In this document: in pieces, positions 1-9,579 of the stretch | How the letters are laid out: the number at the start of each line of letters is the position of its first letter | Numbering within the stretch: position 1 is the stretch's first letter | Assembly (NCBI GenBank): GCA_030267965.1 | Contig: BRYA01001141.1 | Span: forward strand, 1 to 19,729 | Length of the DNA stretch: 19,729 bases | Origin: Triparma columacea | Taxonomy: Eukaryota > Sar > Bolidophyceae > Parmales > Triparmaceae | Direction: 5' to 3' | The notes under the pieces: generated by a model | The model's input: the letters and a program-made list of their open reading frames with translations, nothing else | What the model was told of the DNA's origin: nothing | Database searches by the model: none | Program-made: the position numbers and the translations under genes

Positions 1-91
1 TGAACGCGTACATGGACGAGAGGGGGCCTACTTTACTTCGAGGAGTCCCTGGTGGCATATATATCAGGTCACATTCCCATGCGCTCGAAAG

Positions 92-418
92 TCAGGTTAG
101 TTCATCGTATACAATGCCCTTGAATGACAAGTCCTCTTCAACGTCCTCCTTCATGCTCCTGCTCAGACTGCTTATGTGATCATTCAGCTTCCCCAGAACC
201 TCGTTGAGCCACGCCTTGCAGTCGTTGAGGTAGTCATCTTCGTCCGTCCCCCTCTTGCCTAACTCCAGCAGCTCTTCCGACGTGACGTTCCCGTCGTGCA
301 GAGATGTCGTGCTCTTTCCGAGCTTGACGTTCACGAGACGTGCCGGCTTCTCAAATCCATAGAGCTCCCTGACGTCGGCGACAAAGCAGCCGATTTCCGG
401 CTCGACGGGCACATGCTT
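92..418 (-). other. Antisense open frame overlapping the SAM exon; unresolved
   Basis: The minus strand is open for 106 codons from the GTG at 412 down to TGA at 94-92, with a stop just upstream at 421-419. Its codon use resembles the real genes here (GAG, AAG, CTC, GTC, GAC favoured), and the product is charged and helix-prone (KAWLNEVLGKLNDHISSL). It has no ATG at the start. It overlaps the SAM exon with codons exactly in register, which creates antisense mirror frames, but that does not explain the openness across 92-300, where the plus strand would be intron. Either this is a genuine antisense exon, or the supposed intron preserves a relic of rearranged coding sequence. No family recognised. 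Confidence 0.25.
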
Positions 419-655
419 TCAGTGATAACAGAGGATGACCTGAAGAAGGAGCTCAAGGTGGAGTCAAGGCTACAGAGGTCCAAGCTCCTCAAGAAGGTCG
501 AGGAGTACAACATCAACGGTGTGCCCGCAAGCGTGATAGAGGACCCGGAGGAGCAGGCGAGGAGCGTTAGAGCCGAAACTTTTGACGAACGCCCCACTTT
601 TGACGAGCGCCCCACAGACCTCACAGTCGAGGACTCCAAGCTTGCGCACAAGTAA
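302..655 (+). CDS. SAM-domain protein, 3' exon (partial gene)
   Basis: The exon reads a sterile alpha motif: a helix with LLKSIEL, then an FRLDGHML core, then ITEDDLKKEL and a terminal helix with RSKLLKKVEEY. This is the order of the five SAM helices, so a protein-protein (or occasionally RNA) interaction module is likely. The tail after it holds a doubled TFDERP hexapeptide, and the frame ends at TAA 653-655. There is no in-frame ATG upstream; stops lie at 98 and further right, so the exon must be spliced. Two acceptors keep frame: TGCAG ending at 301, and the better pyrimidine-backed TTCCGAG ending at 322. A phase-0 donor CAG|GTTAGT at 95/96 would join an upstream exon open from the left edge (NAYMDERGP...SQ at 3-95). 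The rest of the gene is outside the window. The SAM call is fairly firm; the exon join is inference. Confidence 0.6.
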   Translation, partial: RCRALSELDVHETCRLLKSIELPDVGDKAADFRLDGHMLSVITEDDLKKELKVESRLQRSKLLKKVEEYNINGVPASVIEDPEEQARSVRAETFDERPTFDERPTDLTVEDSKLAHK

Positions 656-749
656 ATACAACAAAGGTTATACAAATTTGTTGTTCACCGAACGGGATTT
701 AATATTACATAATTTGGTGCCACCTTCTTCTCTCCACCAACGAACCCTT

Positions 750-2373
750 TCACTTCCTCTTCAACGGTGAGAGGCCCTTCACTTCGTATGTGTTCTTGAC
801 GCTCTTCATGATGGCTTCCCTGCTAAACACCTTATCACCATCGTCGTCTTCCTCGTCCGAGTCGAAAATCTCCAGGGCTTGGGGCTTCCCTGTGATGTTC
901 GCGTCCAGGCTCCCGGCGAGGGACTGTGTCTGAGAGATGCTCTTCCTCCTAATCTTTCCCAACGCCCCTAGCTGGTCAAGGCACTTGATGTAGTCCCGAA
1001 CAATCTGGGTAGCCCTCTCCTCGATGATGCCCATGAACTGCAGGATGTTGTTCTCGTCCACACTCTGTCCGTTGAGGAAGGCCAGTCCCTTCCCCTGGTT
1101 CGACCTCCCTTCGAGCAAGGACTCGCAATTGATCTTATAGAATAATCCCGAGACCCTCTTGGCAATGTTCATGACCGTCTTCTGCTCGTCTTCGGCCTGA
1201 ATCATGAGCTGCCTGTTCTCCTCCTGGGCGTCCAAGACGCTCTGCTCCAGCTCCATCTTCTCTTGCACCCTCATACTCTCCTTAGACCTCCCCTCGTCCT
1301 CGTACTCCTTAATGTCGGCACAGAGCTTATCGAACTGCTGCTGCACCAAGTCTGTCTCTTGATTCACAGTCTGGATGTGAGTGAAGAGACGGAAGCTTTC
1401 GTCCTCGTTGGTACAGAAAGTCGTGGCAATCTCGTCCATATCAGTGCTTCCGGCGACTGCAAAAAGGTCGGCAAAGTCCCTCTTGTACTGTTCTATCTTC
1501 TGTTCGGTCTGCCTGTACGTCTTATCCTGCTCAGCGATCGTCTCTGTGAACAAGATGATCTCCTGCTGTTTCTTTTTCTCCTCCGTAACGCTGAGCATCC
1601 CTCTTGTGTCAACATCATCGCCGAGTGTCGTGTCAAACTTGACAGCCTTGGCGGCCTTCTCTATACTCTTCTCCAAGAGCTCATTCTGCATGTCAATGTA
1701 CTTCCCGAGCTGCGCATACACTTCGTTGAACTCAGCGGCCTCGTCGATGTTGTCACTCAAGAGCTGATTCTTCTTCTCTTGGTATGTTTCTCTCTGCTCG
1801 GCTGCAGCGGCAGCCGTCTCCATGACGACGTCCAAATCCGCCTGCAGTTTCCTTAACTTCTTCTCCAGCGAGGCTCGGTTGAAATTGTCGTTCATCCTCT
1901 TTTGGCGTAGCTTGTCAATCTTGGCCTTGATGGCATTGTTCTCGTTGATGGTAGTGGCGTTCCTAATCAAGGCCTTATTCAACCTCGCCTCAAGGTTAGA
2001 CACCAGCTTCCTCTGGTTGATGTCGGCGAGCTTGGTGGGGTTCAAGCCGTCTGCCCTCTGATAGGCTGGGTTAGGGGTCAAGATGTGCAGGTTCAGAAGG
2101 TCGATCGCCTTTTGCTTGACCTGCGTTGTTGTTGTTTTTGTTGGGGCGGTGTGCGTTGCGTTAGCTGCGTTTCTATCCTCTGCATCTACACACTCTGCCC
2201 ACACAACTCACCTCCTCACGCCTCTTTTTGACCTCCTTCTCCTTATCCCTGCAAAGGTCTTCCAGCTTCCAGTTCTCTTCCTTCGCGTGGAACATTTGCT
2301 CAGTGAAGATTTGCCCTCGCTGCTGCAGAGTGTTGAGGGTCTCATTCATCTGCTGCTGCTCGCGGGGATTCAT
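750..2373 (-). CDS. Outer dynein arm docking complex subunit, ODA1/DC2 (CCDC63/CCDC114) type
   Basis: Two exons: 2373-2212 (54 codons, starts MNPREQQQ) and 2120-750, joined across a 90-bp phase-0 intron with donor GAG|GTGAGT and acceptor AACGCAG|GTC. The joined protein is 510 residues, close to the Chlamydomonas ODA1 length known for the family, and is almost wholly coiled coil. The segment NPAYQRADGLNPTKLADINQR followed by a LEARLNKAL heptad stretch resembles the DC2/CCDC114 N-terminal region. An acidic patch (DSDEEDDDGD) near residue 475 precedes a basic C-terminus. Proteins of this type sit in the axoneme and tie outer dynein arms to doublet microtubules. The gene is divergent from the WW gene at 2728 and convergent with the SAM exon. 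Paralogy among CCDC63, CCDC114 and CCDC151 cannot be settled by eye. Confidence 0.72.
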
Positions 2374-2727
2374 GGTGGCAGACTTGGGATTGGACTGGGT
2401 TTTGGCGTCCTAAAGGCGATTGTTTTGGAACGGAGGATACAATAAAAACCCTTCAAAGCAGAAAAATACGTCGAAAATGTTTCACAGTGCCTAGATTTGA
2501 GGGTTGGTGGTCAACGCACTCGAGGCTGTTGGGAGGGGAAAGGGGGGAAAGAGGCGGTCAGAAGGGACAGAAAAGGGACAGCGGGGGAGAAAAATATGGA
2601 CAATGAAGCGGGAAGGGGAAGGGGGGGAGTGATTGGGTCGTCGCTGAACTCACAGGGATGTCAAAAAAATGTGGATGGGTTAATTAACCGCTTCGGAGGA
2701 AGACTAAACCAAAAGTTGTGAATCAAC
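2374..2727. promoter_or_regulatory. Shared divergent promoter region between two ciliary-type genes
   Basis: The 354 bp between the ATG of the docking-complex gene (minus) and the ATG of the WW gene (plus) must hold both promoters. It contains a purine-rich stretch (about 2525-2630) of A/G on the plus strand and an imperfect inverted repeat GTTG-GTGGT-CAAC at 2503-2515. There is no open frame with coding character and no clear TATA box. Assignment as a bidirectional promoter rests on geometry only. Confidence 0.4.
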
Positions 2728-4038
2728 ATGGAAGCCTCCCCTGATGTGATTAACGACACGGCGGACCTCTTCGGGGTCGACCTCCAGGAGGAACCGTACC
2801 TCTGCTGGATAATGCGCGAGTTTGTCCTGAACCCCCTCCCACCCAACTATTCCAAGGCAATCAACGAGAGGGGGGAGGATGGCTATGTGAACGACATTAC
2901 CGGGGAGGGATCTTCTGAACACCCCGCTATGAGGTTTTTCGCCGGTCTCATTGAAAAGGAGCGCGCGAAGCAGCAGGAGGTGCACCTAATGAGGAGCACC
3001 AGGTGAGTAAGGGGGGTGGGGGTGTGGGGGTGGTGGGGGGGGTGTGGCGGGAAGACGATCCTTGGATGTGTGCGCGGAGAGGCGATCTTCGGGAGCAGTG
3101 GTTTTTGTCTTGTTGTCTCTCCTTTCTCACTTTCTCGCCCACCATAGCGGTGTATCCAAGTCTCCCATGAACTCCCTTTCGCTCGACAAGACCTCGTTGG
3201 GAGAAGGCGGCGTTGACTTCTCTCCCATCCCCCCTCGGTCCATCTCGCCGCAGACCCTCCCGTCCCTTGTCGAGTCCAACCCCTCCCTGACGAACCAGTG
3301 GATGGAGTTCAACACCGAGGAGGGCAAATACTACCATAACTTTTACCGCGGAAATACGACGGCTACGCTGACCCCAGCAATGAACGTCATTCAGGCTCCG
3401 GTGGCTATGAAAAAAAATCAAAACCTGCTGCGAGCAAAGAGCGACTTTATGCCAAGGCTTCTCAGGTTCAGATCGTGGTGGCAAGAGACCAAGAGTTTCG
3501 AGGGAGGGATAGAGAGGAACGAAATCGAGGTACGTTGGGGAGGGGACAGACGACAAGGAGCAACGTCAACCTAAAATTCCCTTCCTTATCTTATCGTTTG
3601 TAATTATCCTATTACCCACCACAGATAATTTTTGACACGCTCACCAACGAGCTGAAAATAAAATCCATCAACGGCCTCGATACGGCCAGCGAATACAGCT
3701 GCGACAACGTGGACAACCTCACGTTTTTGGACTTTCACGTCGATGCCGTCCTGAACATTATGGGGAGGCCCACGACCTTGATGCAGGCCGCCCTGGAGAC
3801 CCAGAGGTGGTATGACATTGAATTTAAGAAGCTAACCAAGGTCAGGGACAGACTTCGTGTCGAGATCCGAAAATACGACATCAAGGCGGCAACGAGCAGG
3901 CCCCCTGCGAGTCCAACCAAGGGCAGTAAGGTCAAGAGCTTGAGATATCTAGTGGAGCAGTGCGAACACAGCGCAACAAAGTTGTACCAGCTTCGGCCGG
4001 TGGCAGTCGACATGGTGCTACAAGCGCTTCTTTCGTGA
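2728..4038 (+). CDS. WW-domain protein, CEP164-like (putative basal-body/ciliary)
   Basis: Three exons: 2728-3002, 3148-3529 and 3625-4038, giving 356 residues. Splice sites are AG|GTGAGT / CCATAG (phase 2, completing a Ser codon) and GAG|GTACGT / CCACAG (phase 0). Near residues 20-60 the order LCWIMREF, NPLPPNY, a GYVNDITGE strand and EHPAM matches the helix-plus-WW arrangement known from CEP164-type proteins (WIAREG...PLP..W...Y.N..TGES.W.HP). Several WW aromatics are replaced, including Tyr for the first Trp and Ser where the second is expected, so ligand binding may be altered. A second WW-like stretch, NQWMEFNTEEGKYYHNF, lies near residue 135, followed by a Trp-Trp strand motif RSWWQE. 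The C-terminal third is basic and helical, with no family recognised. The shared upstream region with the dynein docking gene supports a ciliary role. Confidence 0.55.
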
Positions 4039-4165
4039 GAGTGAAGGCACTGGCGTTGAACAAAAAAGCACGAGTAATATATGTATATCATCATTTTTTT
4101 ATTAGTGTGGGTATCCATAGGATGAGTGTCGACAGGAAGTGAAGTGGTTGCTTATGGGCACTTAG

Positions 4166-5630
4166 TTAGTTACCCGCTGCGATCTTTTGGGCCTTGGATC
4201 TGTCCTCGTTCTTCTTCATCTTGGCCTTGGTTTCCTTCTGTGCCCTTGCGATGGCATCCATGTCCATCTGTTTCTCCTTAGCCATCAGGCACCTGCATGC
4301 CTTCTTCATCATCCTCATCGTGAAGCCATCGGGGGGTTTCTGGCCGCCGTGGGCGTCCATGTACTCCTGGATTTTCCTCTGCCTATTGATGCCCTCGTGC
4401 ACCTTCACCCAAGCCTTCTCGCCCAAAGTTTTCTTCATCATGCGGTCCTGCAGCCTGAAGGCGGGGAAGAGAACAAGCGGATACCTCTTGTCTAGCTCCA
4501 TGAACTCGTTAAAGTCAATCAAACCATCATCGTTAGTATCGAACTGGGAGATGGCCTCGGCGAAGTTTCCTGGGAAGAGAGGGGCGGCGTTGTTCACGGT
4601 GTTGCAGAGGTGGATAAATTCCTTCTCGTCAATCGTCCCGGACCCGTCCTTATCAAAAACGTCAAAGACAAATTTGAGGATGTCTTTCCTTGTGTACATG
4701 CAGTAGGTCACGCAAACCATGACGTACTCTTCAAACTGGAGTGGAGAGAGGCAAAAGGGTAAGGGTAAGGGGGAGCGCGTCAGGAAGAGTTTATGACAAC
4801 ATGTGCATATATATGATATATATTCCTCTCTCTCACCTCAATGGTTCCCGAGCCGTCCAAATCAATCAGTGCGAAGAGGGCGTCCGTGAAGGGAGAGCGG
4901 TTCTCTTCAAGGATCTCAAAAAATTCTTCACTGTCTATCGAACCCGATCCGTCCAAATCAATCTCCTCGAACTGGAGCTTGAGCTTCTTGAGATGATTCT
5001 GGGTGAGCCCAAGAGCATCAACGGCGGCAGACGTCTCTTTATTTGTGAGGACCACCTTATCAGCGTGGATGAACTTGTGATAAAGGTGCGTCCAGAAGGT
5101 ATGCTTTCTTTTGTGGTTCTCGTCGTCCTTTTTCTTCTTTCCCTTCTTCTTCCCCCCCCCGGGGGGCCCCCGCGGGGGTCCCCCAGGCTTACCACCGGGA
5201 GCCCCGGGCTTCTGAGCTCCCGGGCGCGCGCCTGGCTTTTTCTTACCGCTCCCTGCCTTCTTCATCGGATTCGAAGCTTTGGACTTCACGGCACCTTTAT
5301 TGCTTCCGCTTCCCTGCTGCGAAGGGGGGAGAGGGGGGGGGGAAGGCAGGGGAGGTTTAGTTATATGAAAAGAGACAGAGGCCCTTGTTGGCATACATAC
5401 TGTTGTTTCACTTGTCTTCTCACCTTTTCCATCTGAGGAGACGTGGTAGGAGGGAGAGGGCGTATGTGTTAGCCGAAAGCATTTCTAGCGCCCTCCTCCC
5501 TTCAACCACTCACCTTTTTCTTCTCTCCCTTACCACCACCACCACTGGATTTTTTCGAGCCGCTGGCAGTCTTTTGGGTCTTGGGCTTCCCGGGCGACTT
5601 CTTAGGCTTCTTCATATCCTGAGGAGCCAT
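4166..5630 (-). CDS. Four-EF-hand calcium-binding protein with Lys/Pro/Gly-rich N-terminus
   Basis: Proposed exons: 5630-5514 (MAPQDMKK..., 39 codons), a 9-nt micro-exon 5432-5424 (Met-Glu-Lys), 5316-4837 and 4735-4166; every intron is phase 0 with GTGAG donors. The 391-residue product has a basic low-complexity head of about 110 residues (runs of K, PG, GGPP) and four canonical EF-hand loops: DLDGSGSIDSEE (162-173), DLDGSGTIEFEE (194-205, split by the last intron exactly after TIE), DKDGSGTIDEKE (230-241) and DTNDDGLIDFNE (268-279). All position 1, 3, 5 and 12 ligands are present, so calcium binding is likely. The tail is helical and basic (KAKMKKNEDRSKAQK). The layout recalls calcineurin-B/calmodulin-like sensors; the partner is unknown. 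The head could bind nucleic acid, microtubules or acidic surfaces. The start is firm; the micro-exon is inferred. Confidence 0.8.
5424..5432 (-). other. Candidate 9-nt micro-exon of the EF-hand gene
   Basis: On the minus strand CGTCTCCTCAG precedes ATGGAAAAG, which is followed at once by GTGAGA. Acceptor and donor both fit the local consensus, and nine bases preserve phase 0 between exons ending at 5514 and starting at 5316. If skipped, the protein simply loses Met-Glu-Lys, so inclusion may be optional. The following acceptor is a NAGNAG (CGCAGCAG), which could add or drop one Gln. Confidence 0.5.
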
Positions 5631-6080
5631 TATTAATTGCCTAGATCTTTGGCTAACACGGAGCAAGCTGGACTGTCTCTCCGATACTTAAGCAGTTGGG
5701 GGAGGGAAATTGTCTATTAAGTGGGCAGTCCGTCGTTAATGGAAGACGGGAACTATTTGGAAATTAGAGGTGAACGGTTAAAAGGAAGTACAGGAGGTCG
5801 GGCAGGTGCTATGGTGTGATAAAACTAATCCGATTAAAACCTCTCGGGGTGGTCTGTTGAGGGGTCAATTGTTTTATCAGTGGGGGGCGAATGGCGGTGC
5901 TTTAATCGTGGAGGGCTGACCACAGGGGGGATTAAGCCGAACTGACAATACAGGTGAATTCTATCGACGGGATGGGATGCTTTGGAAGTAGTATGTTGGC
6001 GCTGGAAATGGAGGTGTGGCATCGAAGGAAACATCGAAGCTTCGAAGGCATGCGGAGCAGAGAACCAGGAATTTATTGAG
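5631..6080. promoter_or_regulatory. Divergent intergenic region between EF-hand gene and MFS transporter
   Basis: A 450-bp gap with start codons pointing away on both sides (minus at 5630, plus at 6081). It contains an AT-rich stretch near 5630-5650 and no convincing coding frame. An in-frame ATG at 5982 could extend the transporter N-terminus by 33 residues, but those residues (Trp/Cys-rich) look like translated noncoding DNA. No specific promoter element was recognised. Confidence 0.35.
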
Positions 6081-8546
6081 ATGTCTGTGACATCGATAAC
6101 GTCCGTGATAATCGGATTCTCGATACTTGGTGTGATACTCTTCGACATGTTCAATGGTGTGTCCTCGAGTCTCCACTCCATGAGGTATAGGTGAGGGTCG
6201 TCACGATGGAGGAGAACCCTTCAAGTGCTGTTGTCAGGAAATGAAATTCAGATGCTGCTACTCACTTTCGAACTCGGGTAGCGGGTCTGGATTTCGAAGC
6301 AGAAACCTCAAATCGGGCACGGGGGCCATCGAACTTTTGCTTGACTCCATGTTAGGGTTCTTCCCTCCGCTTGTAAGGTTGTTGGTGGGTCTTTGGTCTT
6401 GAGTCTTATTTCCCTTGGTTCTTTGCGTTCATCAATTTATCTACCCATCCATCCACCCATCAACCCATACATTTTCCACCCTTCCTCCCGCTCACCCTCC
6501 CACCCACTAATCTTTTGCTCCCCCCCAACCACTCTAGGTTAAAGAGGCTCACCGTTTGGCTCCCTACCGGTATCTGTTACGCGTTTTTCTACTGCACCCG
6601 CTACAACGTCGCCGCCGGTAACGTCGAAAGCGTTCGGTCGGACCTTAACTTCTCAGCCGATTACTTTGCTACTGTCGTCACTGCGGGATTCTGGACTTAC
6701 GCGGTCTCGGCGCCTGTTACGGGAATCGTTTCTGATAAGATGGGGGGAAGGTGAGGTGATGGTGGTGGTGGTGGGGGGGGCTTTGTGGGTGGGGTTGGGA
6801 GGGCCGCTGTTTTCTCTTGAACGTTTACACTTACACGTTTGCTGCTCTGCTAACGTTGTAATGCACCATCCTCTCCTTACCCCCCCCCCCCCCCGCAGGT
6901 TCGGGTTGTTGGTTGCCTCGGTTGGAAGTGGTGTCTGCAACATCTTGCTAGGCGTTGCGTTCGAGAGGGACGGCTTCTTGCGCTCTGCTGGGATTGTCAC
7001 CGACGGCAACATATACGGAATTTTTGTAACTCTATACAGCCTCAACATTCTTTTTCAGGGCTTCGGAACAGCTGCTGTAATCAAGGTTAACTCAGGCTGG
7101 TACTGCCCTATAGAGAGGGGTGTGTTCTCCGGGATCTACAATGTCCTCCTAACCTCTGGTTACTATATGGCTCTTGGTGGTGCTCCCGTTATCATCCAGC
7201 AGATAGGTTGGAGCAGCGTGTTCTTACTCCCTGGTTCTGGGTTATTGCTTTGCTTCCTTCTAATGTTTGCCACCCTGAAGGAGGCGCCGGGGGTTGATGA
7301 GCTCCATGAAGGCAAGGGGAGAGGAGGAAAGGTGGCTAAACCAGGAGGCAGCTCCCTGAACCTTGCGAAGGCTTGGGAAGATGAGGAGGAAGAGAAGACG
7401 AAGGTGAGGGTCTTGGAACGAGCGCTCGCAAAGTCCTAAATTACCGTACGCTCACCCACAGCCAAAAAAACCCAGCTGCTTGACTCTGACGCCCTAGAGT
7501 TGGGTAAGTCCGCCTCCGCCTCTACCCCTCTTCTCCCCTCTCCCCCTAGTCCCCCCTCAGCCACAGTAGGTTCCCTCCTCCGTTCCCCCACCTTCCTCTG
7601 TTACCTCGTTGCAATCATAAACCTATGCTGGGTAAGGGATGGTTTGATAACATGGATCTACTCCTTCCTCGAGAGTTCTAGAGGCGAGCCCTTAAGTCCT
7701 GACACCACCGCTTTAATAGGTGGAGCCGTAACCCTGGGTGGTTTCGTGGGTGGTGTCCTATGCGGACTCGCATCAGATAACCTCTTCCAAGGCAACCGTT
7801 CGAACCCTATACTCCTCTTCTCCTTCTTTCAAATAATCGCACTGTCAGCCCTGTATTACACCTCGGCCGAGGGAGGTGCGGGTGATAACCTGGTGGCGTT
7901 TTTAATGCTCCTTACCTCAGTGTTCATGCTCGGGAACTACACGCTCTTAAGCTACACCATACCCACGGACCTGCCTTTCGAGATTGTTGCAACGGCTGGG
8001 GGGATAATGACGGCCGCGGGGTACGTGGCGAGCGGCCTTGCAGGGATGGGTATGGGTAAACTTATAGGAAGGTACGGTTACTTTGGTTGGTTCTTGAGCC
8101 TTCAAGCCGCGACCTGCTTGGGGAGCGTTGCCATCGTTGTTGGTAGCAGGTTCGGGAGGGAGGAGGGTGGGGGAGATATTAGGGCAAGCCCGAAGGCTAG
8201 GAAGGTACTGGGAATCGATAAGAAGGCAAGCAAGAGACTGGACGCTCTCTCTTTCATACTCATTGGGGGGGACGCTCAGGTGCACACCATCAAAGAGACG
8301 AGCCAGGCAGTGGTGCAAATGTCAGGGATACAGGACGAGTTCCTAAGAACCAGGGCCGGGGACACGGGCTTTTACCTGTGGGACGGAAACGGCACGGCGG
8401 CGGAGAGGATGAGGTGGAGGCTGGGGGCCATGAGCCCGGGGAAGGGGCACCAACAGTTCCTGGCGCATAGGGCGAAGGACCCGACGAGTTACTTTGGCAG
8501 GACTAGAGTTAAGAGAGGGAACTCAAGCGGGATTAGCCCTTTCTAA
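6081..8546 (+). CDS. MFS transporter, organophosphate:phosphate antiporter (GlpT/OPA)-like
   Basis: Four exons: 6081-6190, 6538-6750, 6899-7403 and 7476-8546, about 632 residues. The first two junctions each complete an Arg codon (AG|G); the third (AAG|GTGAGG to AACCCAG) is phase 0. The second exon holds the first conserved OPA segment (TGICYAFFYCTRYNVAAGN) and the MFS loop GIVSDKMGGR between TM2 and TM3. The later half carries a GGFVGGVLCGLASDN repeat of that loop. About twelve hydrophobic segments are split by an acidic, Lys-rich central loop, as in MFS. Family members exchange phosphorylated sugars or glycerol-3-phosphate for phosphate; the substrate here is unknown. Unusual points are an extra hydrophobic helix before TM1 and a soluble C-terminal tail of about 150 residues that most bacterial GlpT proteins lack. 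The membrane (plasma, plastid or endomembrane) cannot be told. Confidence 0.8.
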
Positions 8547-8689
8547 AAGTTGTAGTATAAGGTATGATTTGGTTCGCGTGTAACGTCGAGTGTAACGTTT
8601 CGTCCTTAACCCCCCCCCCCCCTCTTTCCGTCTCTCTATTAACGTCGTTTCCCCTTCCCCTTCATCGTTTCCCGCTCCCGCCCCACCCT

Positions 8690-9579
8690 CTACGCCTTCT
8701 CCTTCTCCTCCTCCCCCTCCTCCCCTATCCCGTTCCCATACTTCTCAACGCTCCCCCTAAGTCCCTCAATAACTTCTCTAGCCTTATCCTTAACCTTGAA
8801 AACCGCGCTCCCCGCCACGATTATATTAGCACCTGCCTTAGCAGCTACGTCTATAGTCTTGGGTGATAGACCACCGTCTACCTGGATATCTAATTTAGGG
8901 TAGGAATCACGAAGACTTACCACCTTAGGCATCATGTTAGGCATGAATGACTGACCACCAAACCCCGGTTCAACCGTCATAACCAGGACCATATCAACGA
9001 GGGCGATGAAGGGAGCTACGGCCTCAACTGATGTCCCGGGTTTTAGGGCAACACCTACCTGCATACCGCAGGAGCGGATTAGGGAGCAGAGATCGGGGAC
9101 TGTGGAGTCGGCGCTTGAGAGAGCGGCCTCGAGGTGGAAACAGTATCTGTTACCACCGGCTAGACCTATGTCCTTCACCCACTGACTGAGAGTGGGGGTG
9201 GGGGGGTGGGGGGGTGGGGGAAGGGGGGGGGGAGAACGGTGTTGGTAAAGTACTGGGTTGTTAAGGTAGGTACTCGTCTTCATCTTGCTCGTGGTTGTCT
9301 CCCTCTCCCTCTCCCTCACCTGGGTTTAGCAACCATCATATGGCAGTCGAAGAATGCGTCCTCCCCAATGTTTTTCCTAAGTGATTTAATAACCGGTGAT
9401 CCCCATGTAATGTTAGGGACAAAGTGTCCGTCCATAACGTCGAGATGGAGCTCGTCGCAACCCGCGGCTAATACGCACTTGGCTTCGTTGGCTAAATCAG
9501 ATAGATCTGAGGCTAACATTGAGGGACCTATCTTACACTTGCAGCAGTGGGGCTTTGAACAATGGATTGGTGATGACAT
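8690..9579 (-). CDS. RPE: Ribulose-phosphate 3-epimerase
   Basis: Interconverts D-ribulose 5-phosphate and D-xylulose 5-phosphate in the pentose phosphate (and Calvin) pathway. Exons 9579-9320 and 9185-8690 join across a 134-bp intron (CCCAG|GTGAGG, CACTCTCAG), completing a Ser codon and giving 251 residues. The TIM-barrel signatures are in order: [10 protein letters not shown] (Ser20), [14 protein letters not shown] (His45, Asp47, Met49), DCHMMV (His80), [10 protein letters not shown] (Met156) and QVDGGL (Asp190). These are the family's metal ligands and the two catalytic aspartates. There is no plastid or mitochondrial presequence, so a cytosolic form is likely, although a short Cys-rich start (Cys at 7, 12, 13 and 15) is odd. 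The tail ends in an acidic [10 protein letters not shown] run. The gene is convergent with the MFS gene, with only 143 bp between stops. Confidence 0.95.
9193..9233 (+). repeat. G-run tract with quadruplex potential
   Basis: More than four runs of five or more G separated by single T or AA lie in the epimerase intron, where the transcript carries the C-rich complement as its polypyrimidine tract. Similar G-runs follow the donors of WW intron 1 (3010-3050) and MFS intron 2 (6757-6800). Confidence 0.8.

Noticed and set aside
1263..1856. Long plus-strand open frame (197 codons), Leu-rich
   Set aside because: It is the antisense shadow of the docking-complex coiled coil; Glu/Lys/Gln codons read backwards give Leu/Phe/Ser-rich nonsense.
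2503..2515. X-box (RFX site)-like inverted repeat between ciliary genes
   Set aside because: One base shorter than the known motif and lacking its central AT; I could not justify calling it a regulatory site.
2948..3556. Minus-strand open frame of 202 codons across the WW gene
   Set aside because: It crosses a clear plus-strand intron and the product is low complexity; the spliced plus-strand gene explains the region.
4187..4706. Two plus-strand open frames opposite the EF-hand gene
   Set aside because: Mirror frames of the strongly supported EF-hand exon; no conserved motifs.
5834..6181. Minus-strand open frame upstream of the MFS gene
   Set aside because: Ser/Pro/His-rich with no codon bias, and overlaps the transporter first exon, whose splice phase fits exactly.
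7795..7815. tRNA T-arm-like word (GTTCGAACC)
   Set aside because: It lies within MFS coding sequence and no acceptor stem or anticodon arm surrounds it.
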